Made by a program: the position numbers and the translations under genes
Assembly: GCA_913041095.1 (NCBI GenBank)
Contig: CAJWIB010000156.1
Location: 1 to 6,609 of the forward strand
Source: an uncultured Rhodospirillaceae bacterium
Lineage (GTDB): Bacteria > Pseudomonadota > Alphaproteobacteria > Rhodospirillales > UBA2165
Length of the DNA stretch: 6,609 nt
Direction of reading: 5' to 3'
The notes under the pieces: model-generated
What the model was told of the DNA's origin: nothing
The model's database searches: none
Seen by the model: the letters and a program-made list of their open reading frames with translations, nothing else
Part shown: positions 1-5,151 of the stretch, piece by piece
Layout of the letters: each line of letters opens with the position of its first letter
How positions within the stretch are numbered: the stretch's first letter is position 1

Positions 1-1
1 G

Positions 2-1114
2 GAAGGTCGCACCGCTGTTATCGAGCTGGCGTCAAATCATTTTGGGCTGGAATCCCAGATTATTGATGGTGAAGTATTGGCGAATGAAAAACCCAAACAT
101 GTCGGCTTTGGTATTATTGAAGTCGTTTTATTGCGGGCGATGAATGAGGCGGTCAAAAAGCCCTATAAGATTGATGGTGATAAGGTTGACCACCACGTTG
201 TTATTTCGGTGCAATTGCCGGAAGGTGTTTTAGAAATCGTCTCTAATCGCAAACGGTTGTTTAGTTCGACCACTTATGTGTTTGTGCTCTGGATGGTCGG
301 CACGGCGATGATCTTGTTTGGAGTTGCAACGATATTCATGCGCAATCAAGTACGCCCCATCAGGCGTTTGGCGGCGGCGGCGGATAATTTTGGCAAAGGC
401 CGTGATACCCCTCAATTTAAGCCGGAAGGTGCTACCGAAGTGCGCCAAGCTGCCTCGGCTTTTATCTCGATGCGGGATCGTATCCAGCGTCAGATCAGAC
501 AACGCACGGATATGCTTGCCGGCGTATCACATGATCTCAGGACGCCGCTTACTCGTATGAAACTGGTACTGGAAATGCAGGTGCACCAGGACAGCATTGA
601 AGATATTAAAGAAGACATTGCCGAGATGGAGCATATGCTGGAAGCTTATTTGGCCTTTGCACGGGGCGAAGGGGATGAGGCGCCTAAAAATACAGATTTG
701 ACGGCCATGTTGGGAGAAGTGGTCGGCTTGGCGCGGCGCAAAGGGATGGCCGTCGATCTCCATACCGAAGGACAGATTGAAGTGCCAGTGAAGCCCAACG
801 CCTTTAAACGCTGTGTTACCAATTTAGTTGAGAACGCTGAACGTTATGCGGATCATGTATCGGTGAGAGCCGGCCAGCGCGGCAAGGAGATAGAAATAAC
901 CATTGATGATGATGGGCCGGGCATTCCGGAAGAGTTCCGCGAAGATGCTTTTAGACCGTTTTACCGCTTAGAAGATTCGCGCAATCCGGAAACGGGCGGA
1001 GTCGGGCTCGGCCTGTCGATTGCCCGGGATGTCATCCGCGGTCATGGCGGAGACATTGCCTTGGGTGATTCTCCGTCCGGTGGTCTACGTGCCCGGCTTA
1101 CCCTGCCGCTTTAG
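2..1114 (+). CDS. envZ: EnvZ-like sensor histidine kinase (5' end cut by window)
   Basis: Membrane-bound two-component sensor kinase that autophosphorylates on histidine and passes the phosphate to an OmpR-type regulator. The frame is open to the left edge, so the start, first membrane helix and most of the periplasmic domain lie outside; 370 residues are visible. Numbering from the first visible codon: TM2 at about 89-113; HAMP after it, from RNQVRPIRRLAAAA; HisKA with SHDLRTPLTRMK and phospho-acceptor His177 (bases 530-532); N-box NLVENAERYA (Asn278); G1 box DDDGPGIP (302-309); G2 box GGVGLGLSI (332-340). All catalytic motifs are intact. The stretch from LFSSTTYVFVLWMVGT into HAMP is typical of alphaproteobacterial EnvZ-like kinases. 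The cognate regulator is expected upstream but not visible. The stop codon overlaps that of convergent csaA. Kinase call is firm; the EnvZ name rests on family resemblance. Confidence 0.93.
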   Translation, partial: EGRTAVIELASNHFGLESQIIDGEVLANEKPKHVGFGIIEVVLLRAMNEAVKKPYKIDGDKVDHHVVISVQLPEGVLEIVSNRKRLFSSTTYVFVLWMVGTAMILFGVATIFMRNQVRPIRRLAAAADNFGKGRDTPQFKPEGATEVRQAASAFISMRDRIQRQIRQRTDMLAGVSHDLRTPLTRMKLVLEMQVHQDSIEDIKEDIAEMEHMLEAYLAFARGEGDEAPKNTDLTAMLGEVVGLARRKGMAVDLHTEGQIEVPVKPNAFKRCVTNLVENAERYADHVSVRAGQRGKEIEITIDDDGPGIPEEFREDAFRPFYRLEDSRNPETGGVGLGLSIARDVIRGHGGDIALGDSPSGGLRARLTLPL

Positions 1115-1446
1115 AATAATTTCCCGCCATTCGGCACATCGTGGCTGGGCGAGATCAGCACCACGTCTCCTGCTTTATCCGGGAACCCTAATACCAGACA
1201 ATCCGACATAAACGGGCCAATTTGTTTGGCTGGGAAATTGACCACTGCAGCAACCTGTTTGCCGATCAGACTCGCCAGATCATAATAATGGGTGATCTGA
1301 GCAGATGATTTGCGTTCACCGATCTTCGCACCAAAATCGACCCAAATTTTAAAGGATGGATTGTGAGCTTCGGGGAATTCTTCAGCCCGGCTAATGGTGC
1401 CGACACGGATGTCGACCTTGCTGAAGTCTTTGTAATCTATTTTCAT
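1111..1446 (-). CDS. csaA: CsaA-type tRNA-binding domain / chaperone-like protein
   Basis: Small cytoplasmic protein of 111 residues made of a single tRNA-binding (EMAP-II/OB-fold) domain, the usual length of the CsaA family. CsaA was described as a chaperone-like factor linked to protein export and forms a dimer; its fold is shared with the tRNA-binding domain of methionyl-tRNA synthetase. Visible family signatures are DFSKVDIRVGTI (7-18), KSSAQITHYY (46-55), VVNFPAKQIGPFMSDCLVLG (68-87) and the C-terminal VPNGGKLF. The ATG at 1446 follows an AGAGG Shine-Dalgarno at 1452-1456 with a 5-nt spacer. It lies 22 bp downstream of the TetR/COQ9-like gene on the same strand, so the two are probably co-transcribed. 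Its TAA (1111-1113) interlocks with the TAG of the convergent kinase. The family call is strong; the precise role in this organism is not visible. Confidence 0.93.
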   Translation of the reverse strand: MKIDYKDFSKVDIRVGTISRAEEFPEAHNPSFKIWVDFGAKIGERKSSAQITHYYDLASLIGKQVAAVVNFPAKQIGPFMSDCLVLGFPDKAGDVVLISPSHDVPNGGKLF

Positions 1447-1468
1447 GGGAGCCTCTGCTTAGGCAGCT

Positions 1469-2092
1469 TTAGGTTGGTTGATTTTTTTTTGAACGCGGAA
1501 ATATCTGCGCCAAGTTTTCGATTTTCGCCAAGCCATCGTCCAAAATCACCATGGTCTTAGCCATATCGGCGCTTTCGTCTTCCAGCCAGATCTTAAAACT
1601 GCGTAAATATACCGCTGCCAAAGCCCTGATTTTGATGCAGCCAAGCGGCGTTTTACTTCTGATCCCGAGTAAATTCAGCGCTGATCCCATACTTCGCATG
1701 ACGGCGCCCAGGCCGCACAAGCTGGCCTTGGGATCAAAAGGTACAGTTTTCCGCAAAATTGCTTTGACGGCCTTTTTTTGCGGCTGTAAAGCATCAAATC
1801 GTGACATCAGAATGTCAAATAATTGATCACGCACAGATTCATTTTCTGAAGCGTCGCCGAAAGCCGCCGCTACTTGTTCATCGATTTGGCGGTTAAAGCC
1901 ATCAAGGATGGCCAGTTTTGAGGCAAAATGCTGCTTAAGTTCTGAGGGCTTGAGTTTTACTGCTTCAGCAATGTCATCCAGCGAAATTTCCGGCCACGGG
2001 TGTGTCGTCGCCATTTTGAGCGTGGCGGCGATAATTTTGTCAGGTGTCGCTTTTTTTGGCTTCGCTTTACGCGCCATATCACAAATATCCAT
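1469..2092 (-). CDS. TetR-like protein with COQ9-like C-terminal part
   Basis: 207-residue protein. Residues about 18-60 form a TetR-type helix-turn-helix: IIAATLKMATTHPW, then EISLDDIAEAVKLKPSELKQHFASKLAIL, with the family's HF-x-SK pattern after the recognition helix. Residues about 130-195 (RSMGSALNLLGIRSK, then KIRALAAVYLRSFKIWLEDES, then MAKTMVILDDGLAKIENL) resemble COQ9, a TetR-fold lipid-binding ubiquinone accessory protein. It is therefore either a regulator or a COQ9-like protein that kept a good DNA-binding domain; the intact HTH favours a regulator. ATG 2092 is chosen because a CGGAG ribosome site lies 8 nt upstream; the internal ATG at 2077 has none. It is divergent from the sigma-factor gene across 122 bp and leads into csaA. 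The coding strand carries A-runs of 9, 7 and 7 bases; the A9 run lies seven codons before the stop. Confidence 0.8.
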   Translation of the reverse strand: MDICDMARKAKPKKATPDKIIAATLKMATTHPWPEISLDDIAEAVKLKPSELKQHFASKLAILDGFNRQIDEQVAAAFGDASENESVRDQLFDILMSRFDALQPQKKAVKAILRKTVPFDPKASLCGLGAVMRSMGSALNLLGIRSKTPLGCIKIRALAAVYLRSFKIWLEDESADMAKTMVILDDGLAKIENLAQIFPRSKKNQPT

Positions 2093-2100
2093 TCGAATTA

Positions 2101-2105
2101 CTCCG
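2101..2105 (-). promoter_or_regulatory. Ribosome binding site deciding the start of the TetR/COQ9-like gene
   Basis: CGGAG on the minus strand sits 8 nt before ATG 2092, while the alternative ATG at 2077 has no purine-rich site. A possible -10, TATTAT (minus strand, 2113-2118), lies just upstream but has only a poor -35 partner. It would give a leader of roughly 14 nt. Confidence 0.6.
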
Positions 2106-2178
2106 AAAGTTGATAATATCGCTTATTGACGGGTTACGGAAGATTTTCACAAAAAAATTTTAATATTAGTAATTTTGC

Positions 2179-2186
2179 TATATGAT
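2179..2186 (+). promoter_or_regulatory. Candidate -10 element for the RpoH-like gene
   Basis: Two overlapping -10 registers occur: TATGAT at 2181-2186, and TATATG at 2179-2184 preceded by TG at 2176-2177 in extended -10 spacing. Either would start transcription about 20-25 nt before ATG 2215. No convincing -35 is found at 16-19 nt; that stretch is A/T-only. The surrounding 40 bp (2151-2190) contain only 5 G/C, consistent with an easily melted promoter region. I see no clear sigma-32 type promoter here. Confidence 0.4.
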
Positions 2187-2214
2187 AAACTTGGCGTTAT
2201 TTGAAGGTTGATGG

Positions 2215-3054
2215 ATGGCACTAGAAGACCGGAAAATGAGTAAAATATTCGCCTTTCTCGAAAAAGAGGAAGAACGCGAGCTTGCCGTGCGTGCCGGCCA
2301 AGGTGATAAAGAAGCCACCGACCGCCTGATCACCAGCCATTTCAATTATGTTGTAAAGCTCGCCAAAGGCTATCGCCGTTCGGGTGTGCCGATGCCGGAT
2401 TTGATCCAAGAAGGTATGATTGGTCTCGCCCAAGCGGTGAAACGCTTCAACCCTGACAGAAACGTGCGTCTCTCGACCTATGCCATGTGGTGGATCAGAG
2501 CATCAATGCAGGATCATATTGTCAAATCCTGGTCAGTGGTTCGCCTGTCGACAACTTCCGCCCAGAAATCCTTGTTTTTGAATTTGCGACGCCTGACAGC
2601 GGATTTGATCGACGGTGCCGATGCGCTGAGCGATGATATCGTAAGCCGTTTGGCGGAACGCTTCGAGACTACGGCTTCTGATGTGCGTAATTTGGCACGC
2701 CGGGTGACGACTAAGGATCTATCACTGAACGTCCGCGTTTTCGAGGATAGTAATGAAAGCTGGCTGGATATGTTGGCCTCCGATGACTCGACGGCAGAAG
2801 AAGTATTGGCGGCTGAAGGTGAACGTTTGCAGCTAAGTGATATCATCGCCAAGGCGCTCGCCAATTTGCCTGACCGTGAACAATTTATTATCCACCATCG
2901 CTATTTTAGCGAGGCCAAACAAACTTTCGCGGCTATCGGAAAAGAACTCAATTTATCAAAAGATCGGGTACGCCAGCTTGAAGCGCGGGCTCTTAAAGCA
3001 CTGCAAGATTTACTTGAGCCGGCGCTCCGTGGGCATCAATTGTTTCTGAAATAA
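2215..3054 (+). CDS. rpoH: RpoH-like alternative sigma factor (sigma-70 family group 3)
   Basis: Cytoplasmic RNA polymerase sigma subunit of 279 residues, close to RpoH length and lacking region 1.1. Order: region 1.2-like start (1-30); regions 2.1-2.2 with SHFNYVVKLAKGY and PDLIQEGMIGLAQAVKRF (about 41-78); region 2.3 with STYAMWWIRASMQDHI (87-102); region 2.4 and RpoH box (105-126); region 3; region 4 with PDREQFIIHHRYF and the helix-turn-helix TFAAIGKELNLSKDRVRQLEARALKAL (237-263). The RpoH box reads QKSLFLNLR (117-125), against the usual QRKLFFNLR or QKKLFFNLR, so this is a divergent member, perhaps a second RpoH paralogue. ATG 2215 follows GAAGG (2203-2207) with a 7-nt spacer. The ATG at 2211 is out of frame and soon meets a stop. 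It stands alone, divergent from the TetR/COQ9-like gene and convergent with proC. Sigma-factor identity is firm; the RpoH assignment is likely. Confidence 0.88.
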   Translation: MALEDRKMSKIFAFLEKEEERELAVRAGQGDKEATDRLITSHFNYVVKLAKGYRRSGVPMPDLIQEGMIGLAQAVKRFNPDRNVRLSTYAMWWIRASMQDHIVKSWSVVRLSTTSAQKSLFLNLRRLTADLIDGADALSDDIVSRLAERFETTASDVRNLARRVTTKDLSLNVRVFEDSNESWLDMLASDDSTAEEVLAAEGERLQLSDIIAKALANLPDREQFIIHHRYFSEAKQTFAAIGKELNLSKDRVRQLEARALKALQDLLEPALRGHQLFLK

Positions 3055-3115
3055 CTAGCTAACGGTAATTACCCTGCCAGTTTTTGGAGTGTTACGTCGC
3101 TGTAGCCAGGTTCTA

Positions 3116-3170
3116 GTTGCGAATGCCTGCGAATCAGGTGCCGGGAATCGGATTTGCAACGACTCGCAAC
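3116..3170. repeat. 55-bp imperfect inverted repeat between rpoH and proC
   Basis: Two 22-nt arms (3116-3137 and 3149-3170) are inverted copies with 15 of 22 positions matching, separated by 11 nt. The outer 7 bp are perfect, GTTGCGA against TCGCAAC. Each arm also contains two related heptamers exactly 10 bp apart: TGCGAAT at 3118 and 3128 on the left, TTGCAAC and TCGCAAC at 3154 and 3164 on the right. The left arm holds a small hairpin, CCTG/CAGG, at 3126-3138. No T-run follows on either strand, so it is not a classical terminator. It lies between convergent genes. Function unknown; a dispersed repeat or a protein-binding site are possibilities. Confidence 0.5.
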
Positions 3171-3180
3171 AACTATCCTA

Positions 3181-4002
3181 TTAACCAGCCAATTCTTTAG
3201 AACGCTCCACCGCTTTAGCGATAGCTTTGCTCATCAGCTCCTGCATACCGTTCTCGCCTATCAAAATTGAAAGAGCCGCTTCAGTGGTGCCGCCGGGGCT
3301 TGAGACATTTTTGCGTAACGTCTCGGCATCGCTGTCAGACTGAACCAGTAATTCGCCTGATCCCGCCACCGTATGGACAGCGAGAAGACTGGCTATTTCC
3401 GGACTTAGGCCAGCCTCAATACCGGCCTGGGTCATGGTTTCAGCAAGTAAGAAAACGTAAGCCGGGCCAGAGCCTGATACCGCCGTTACAGCATCAATAA
3501 GACTTTCATCATCGATCCAACTGGCGGCGCCAACTGCGTTTAGCAATTCAAGGCAAGTTGATTTAGCTGCCTCACTAACATTCGCGTTGCCGCAGGCGAT
3601 GGATATTCCGCGCCTCACGGCAGCAGGGGTGTTTGGCATGATACGGATGATGGCCGCTTCACTGCTCAAGTTGGATTCAAAAAAGGCGATGGTCTTGCCA
3701 GCGGCGATGGAAATGAAGGTGGCGCTGCCAGCGTATTTTTTATAGGCCGGAACAACCTCATCCGCCATCTGCGGTTTGACGGCAAACAGCACAAAGTCAG
3801 GCTCAAAGTCGGCGCCAAGCTCGTCTGGCGCCGCATTAAACGTCACCCCTTGCTCGATGAATGGACCGGCAATGTCTTGCCACAGGTTTTCATTGGGTTC
3901 AATGGCATGGACATTGGTGCCTGGAATACCTTGATCGAGCCAGCCGCCGAGAAGCGCGCCACCCATCTTGCCGCAGCCAACGAGAAGTATCCTGGTATCC
4001 AT
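3181..4002 (-). CDS. proC: Pyrroline-5-carboxylate reductase
   Basis: Catalyses the last step of proline synthesis, NAD(P)H-dependent reduction of 1-pyrroline-5-carboxylate to L-proline, in the cytoplasm. At 273 residues it is full length. The N-terminal Rossmann motif is LLVGCGKMGGALLGG (6-20). VLFAVKPQ (71-78) and IIRIMPNTPAAVRRG (118-132) are typical of the family. The C-terminal helical dimerisation domain carries AVSGSGPAYVFLLAE (174-188) and the ProC signature LRKNVSSPGGTTEAAL (229-244), with all expected residues present. Its ATG shares one base with the stop of the upstream YbjN-domain gene (TAATG, minus strand), and only a weak GAAG precedes it, so translation is probably coupled to that gene. 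It converges on the sigma-factor gene with 126 bp between the stops. Confidence 0.97.
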   Translation of the reverse strand: MDTRILLVGCGKMGGALLGGWLDQGIPGTNVHAIEPNENLWQDIAGPFIEQGVTFNAAPDELGADFEPDFVLFAVKPQMADEVVPAYKKYAGSATFISIAAGKTIAFFESNLSSEAAIIRIMPNTPAAVRRGISIACGNANVSEAAKSTCLELLNAVGAASWIDDESLIDAVTAVSGSGPAYVFLLAETMTQAGIEAGLSPEIASLLAVHTVAGSGELLVQSDSDAETLRKNVSSPGGTTEAALSILIGENGMQELMSKAIAKAVERSKELAG

Positions 4003-4508
4003 TAAGCTTCGCCGATAGGCTCCAGAATTGAAGCCTCAATTGCCTCTGCCGGATCCTTGCCACCCCAAATGACATATTGGAAGGCAGGATAAAACTTTTC
4101 GCATTCGGTGATGGCCGTCTCTAACAAATCTTCCACCTGCTGAGGAGAAATACTGTCAGTACCCCGCAAAGGGAAGGCATGGCGATACATCGGCAATGCT
4201 TCATCCTGCCAGATGCAGAAATGCCCAAGCCACAATTTATCGTTCACCAAGGCGAGTAGATTATTAATCGTTTTCTGCTTAAGCTCCGGCACACGAATAT
4301 CAAAAGCACACGTGAAGTGCATGGCGCAAAATTCATTCGACCAGGCAAAATGAAGCGAATAGTCGCACCATTTGCCACTATATTCAGCCGTCATTTCTTC
4401 TTCACGCATGCGGTTTAAACGCCATCCCTGGTTACTGACCACCTGCTCGACAACGTCGAGTGGTGGAGTTTCTGGATTATCTTTGAGATAATAATCGACC
4501 TGAGCCAT
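4002..4508 (-). CDS. YbjN-domain protein
   Basis: 168-residue cytoplasmic protein of the YbjN family, whose biochemical role is unsettled; E. coli YbjN has been linked to stress and motility phenotypes. The single domain covers about 15-155: the segment around GKWCDYSLHFAWSNEFCAMHFTC (45-67), then VPELKQKTINNLLALVNDKLWLGHFCIW (73-100), and the conserved ending ECEKFYPAFQYVIWGGK (135-151). No signal peptide or membrane segment is seen. ATG 4508 is chosen because a GGAGG ribosome site lies 8 nt upstream; a longer in-frame reading from TTG 4571 has no such site and adds 21 residues unlike the family. It overlaps proC by 1 nt, and YbjN-proC pairing recurs in alphaproteobacteria, which suggests a functional or regulatory tie, though none is demonstrated here. 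Confidence 0.9.
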   Translation of the reverse strand: MAQVDYYLKDNPETPPLDVVEQVVSNQGWRLNRMREEEMTAEYSGKWCDYSLHFAWSNEFCAMHFTCAFDIRVPELKQKTINNLLALVNDKLWLGHFCIWQDEALPMYRHAFPLRGTDSISPQQVEDLLETAITECEKFYPAFQYVIWGGKDPAEAIEASILEPIGEA

Positions 4509-4516
4509 GACAGGAG

Positions 4517-4521
4517 CCTCC
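4517..4521 (-). promoter_or_regulatory. Ribosome binding site deciding the YbjN-gene start
   Basis: A perfect GGAGG core on the minus strand with an 8-nt spacer to ATG 4508. It is the strongest Shine-Dalgarno in the window and excludes the longer TTG 4571 start. Confidence 0.85.
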
Positions 4522-4591
4522 GGCTTAAATGGCGTCACGGGTGAGGAAGTAAAAAAACCAGTTAAAACCAATATAACTAGATGTAGTGCAT

Positions 4592-4607
4592 TACTCCCCC
4601 ATGAGTA
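4592..4607. repeat. Short inverted repeat upstream of the YbjN gene
   Basis: TACTC and GAGTA flank a 6-nt centre (CCCCAT on plus). It lies about 90 bp before ATG 4508 in an intergenic region where I find no clear promoter. It has the same spacing as the repeat at 5054-5071 but different arms. It could be an operator half-site pair or chance. Confidence 0.3.
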
Positions 4608-4674
4608 CTATCAGTAGGTTGCCAGAAGCCGAGTCGGCGCGCAAGAGGGATATCGGCTAACAAGTGATTTTTTC

Positions 4675-4683
4675 TGTGGATAA
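4675..4683 (-). promoter_or_regulatory. Perfect DnaA box
   Basis: The minus strand reads TTATCCACA, an exact match to the high-affinity DnaA box. It lies 31 bp past the ubiK stop, in the 205-bp gap before the YbjN gene. There is only one copy and no AT-rich unwinding tract or box cluster nearby, so it is not an origin. It could be a DnaA regulatory or titration site, or a chance match. Confidence 0.5.
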
Positions 4684-4713
4684 GCGCGAAAGAGTAAATT
4701 AATCGGAGAAAAT

Positions 4714-5034
4714 CTAACTCTTTTTGGCCTTGCCAGTAGTGCTGGACTTCTTCGGTGCGGCTTTTTTCCGTGAAGATTTAGTTTTTTGAGTGCCTAATTT
4801 TGCTTCCAGCTCAACGATTCTCTTTTCGAGTTTTTCCTGTTCATCGCGTGCCTTAGCGGCCATTGCCCTAGCAACCTCAAACTCTTCACGCGTAACCAAA
4901 TTCATACCGTCGATAAAGCTCTCAACCCGGTTCCGCACCAGCTGCTCAACTTCCTCTTTCATACCCGCCACCGTGCCGGCAGCACTATTGGCAACTTTGG
5001 CGAGATCATCAAAAAAGCGATTACGTGTTTGCAT
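4714..5034 (-). CDS. ubiK: Accessory factor UbiK family protein (BMFP/YqiC type)
   Basis: 106-residue small protein. In E. coli, UbiK (YqiC) assists the ubiquinone biosynthesis complex by interacting with UbiJ, and it forms a trimeric coiled coil that can associate with membrane lipid. Visible features: an N-terminal amphipathic stretch RFFDDLAKVANSAAGTVAGMKEEVEQLVRNRVESFI (6-41), the family core MNLVTREEFEVARAMAAKARDE (44-65), a coiled coil to about residue 80 (EKLEKRIVELEAKL), then a lysine/serine-rich tail (83-106) that is probably disordered. ATG 5034 is supported by AAGGA (5043-5047) with an 8-nt spacer. A longer in-frame extension to 5367 runs antisense through hldD and is not credible. 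Divergent from hldD, with 117 bp between the starts. The minus-strand YbjN-proC pair follows after 205 bp. Confidence 0.9.
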   Translation of the reverse strand: MQTRNRFFDDLAKVANSAAGTVAGMKEEVEQLVRNRVESFIDGMNLVTREEFEVARAMAAKARDEQEKLEKRIVELEAKLGTQKTKSSRKKAAPKKSSTTGKAKKS

Positions 5035-5053
5035 GGTGCTATTCCTTAACCGT

Positions 5054-5071
5054 AGTCTCAAATGGGAGACT
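5054..5071. repeat. Perfect 6-bp inverted repeat in the ubiK-hldD promoter region
   Basis: AGTCTC and GAGACT flank a 6-nt centre (AAATGG on plus). It directly abuts, and would overlap the predicted transcription start of, the candidate ubiK promoter. That placement suits a repressor operator, or a hairpin near the 5' end of the ubiK message. Confidence 0.45.
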
Positions 5072-5074
5072 TTA

Positions 5075-5103
5075 TATATAGGCCGCTTATATGCCCATCG
5101 CAA
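5075..5103 (-). promoter_or_regulatory. Candidate ubiK promoter
   Basis: Minus strand: -35 TTGCGA (5098-5103), 17-bp spacer, -10 TATATA (5075-5080). The predicted start near 5068 gives a leader of about 34 nt that includes the AAGGA ribosome site. Confidence 0.5.
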
Positions 5104-5116
5104 CTTACCAGTAAAC

Positions 5117-5145
5117 TTGCCTGGTTGACTCCGGCACCTTATAAC
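5117..5145 (+). promoter_or_regulatory. Candidate hldD promoter (leaderless transcript)
   Basis: -35 TTGCCT (5117-5122, preceded by C, giving the CTTGCC form common in alphaproteobacteria), 17-bp spacer, -10 TATAAC (5140-5145). The expected start is about 5151-5153, on the ATG of hldD itself. No Shine-Dalgarno lies between the -10 and the ATG. Confidence 0.55.
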
Positions 5146-5151
5146 ACGGTC

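Noticed and set aside
2126..2131. TTGACG as a -35 element for the rpoH-like gene
   Set aside because: No -10-like hexamer lies 16-18 bp downstream, and it is too far from the better -10 at 2181.
3064..3073. GGTAATTACC palindrome just after the rpoH stop, as a terminator
   Set aside because: A 10-bp palindrome without a loop cannot form a useful RNA hairpin, and no T-run follows.
3116..3170. tRNA remnant, because the outer stem is 7 bp with a 2-nt linker and a small hairpin, like an acceptor and D arm
   Set aside because: Only 55 nt long, no recognisable anticodon arm, no GTTCRA T-loop and no CCA end. The arm-to-arm symmetry is better explained as an inverted repeat.
3116..3170. Integron attC site, because the ends are GTT and AAC
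   Set aside because: The core boxes point the wrong way: attC runs from RYYYAAC to GTTRRRY, whereas here GTT is at the left end and AAC at the right, and the R/Y pattern does not fit. No integron cassette is present.
4509..4571. N-terminal extension of the YbjN-domain protein from TTG 4571
   Set aside because: No ribosome site before TTG, while a perfect GGAGG stands 8 nt before ATG 4508.
4601..4660. Plus-strand 19-codon reading frame from ATG to TAA in the ubiK-YbjN gap
   Set aside because: No ribosome site precedes it (a C-run is directly upstream), it is very short, and it overlaps the inverted-repeat segments. Chance is the simplest explanation.
5062..5151. N-terminal extension of hldD by 30 residues from ATG 5062
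   Set aside because: It would translate across both divergent promoters and the dyad, it has no ribosome site, and the enzyme family starts at the Rossmann strand encoded from 5152.
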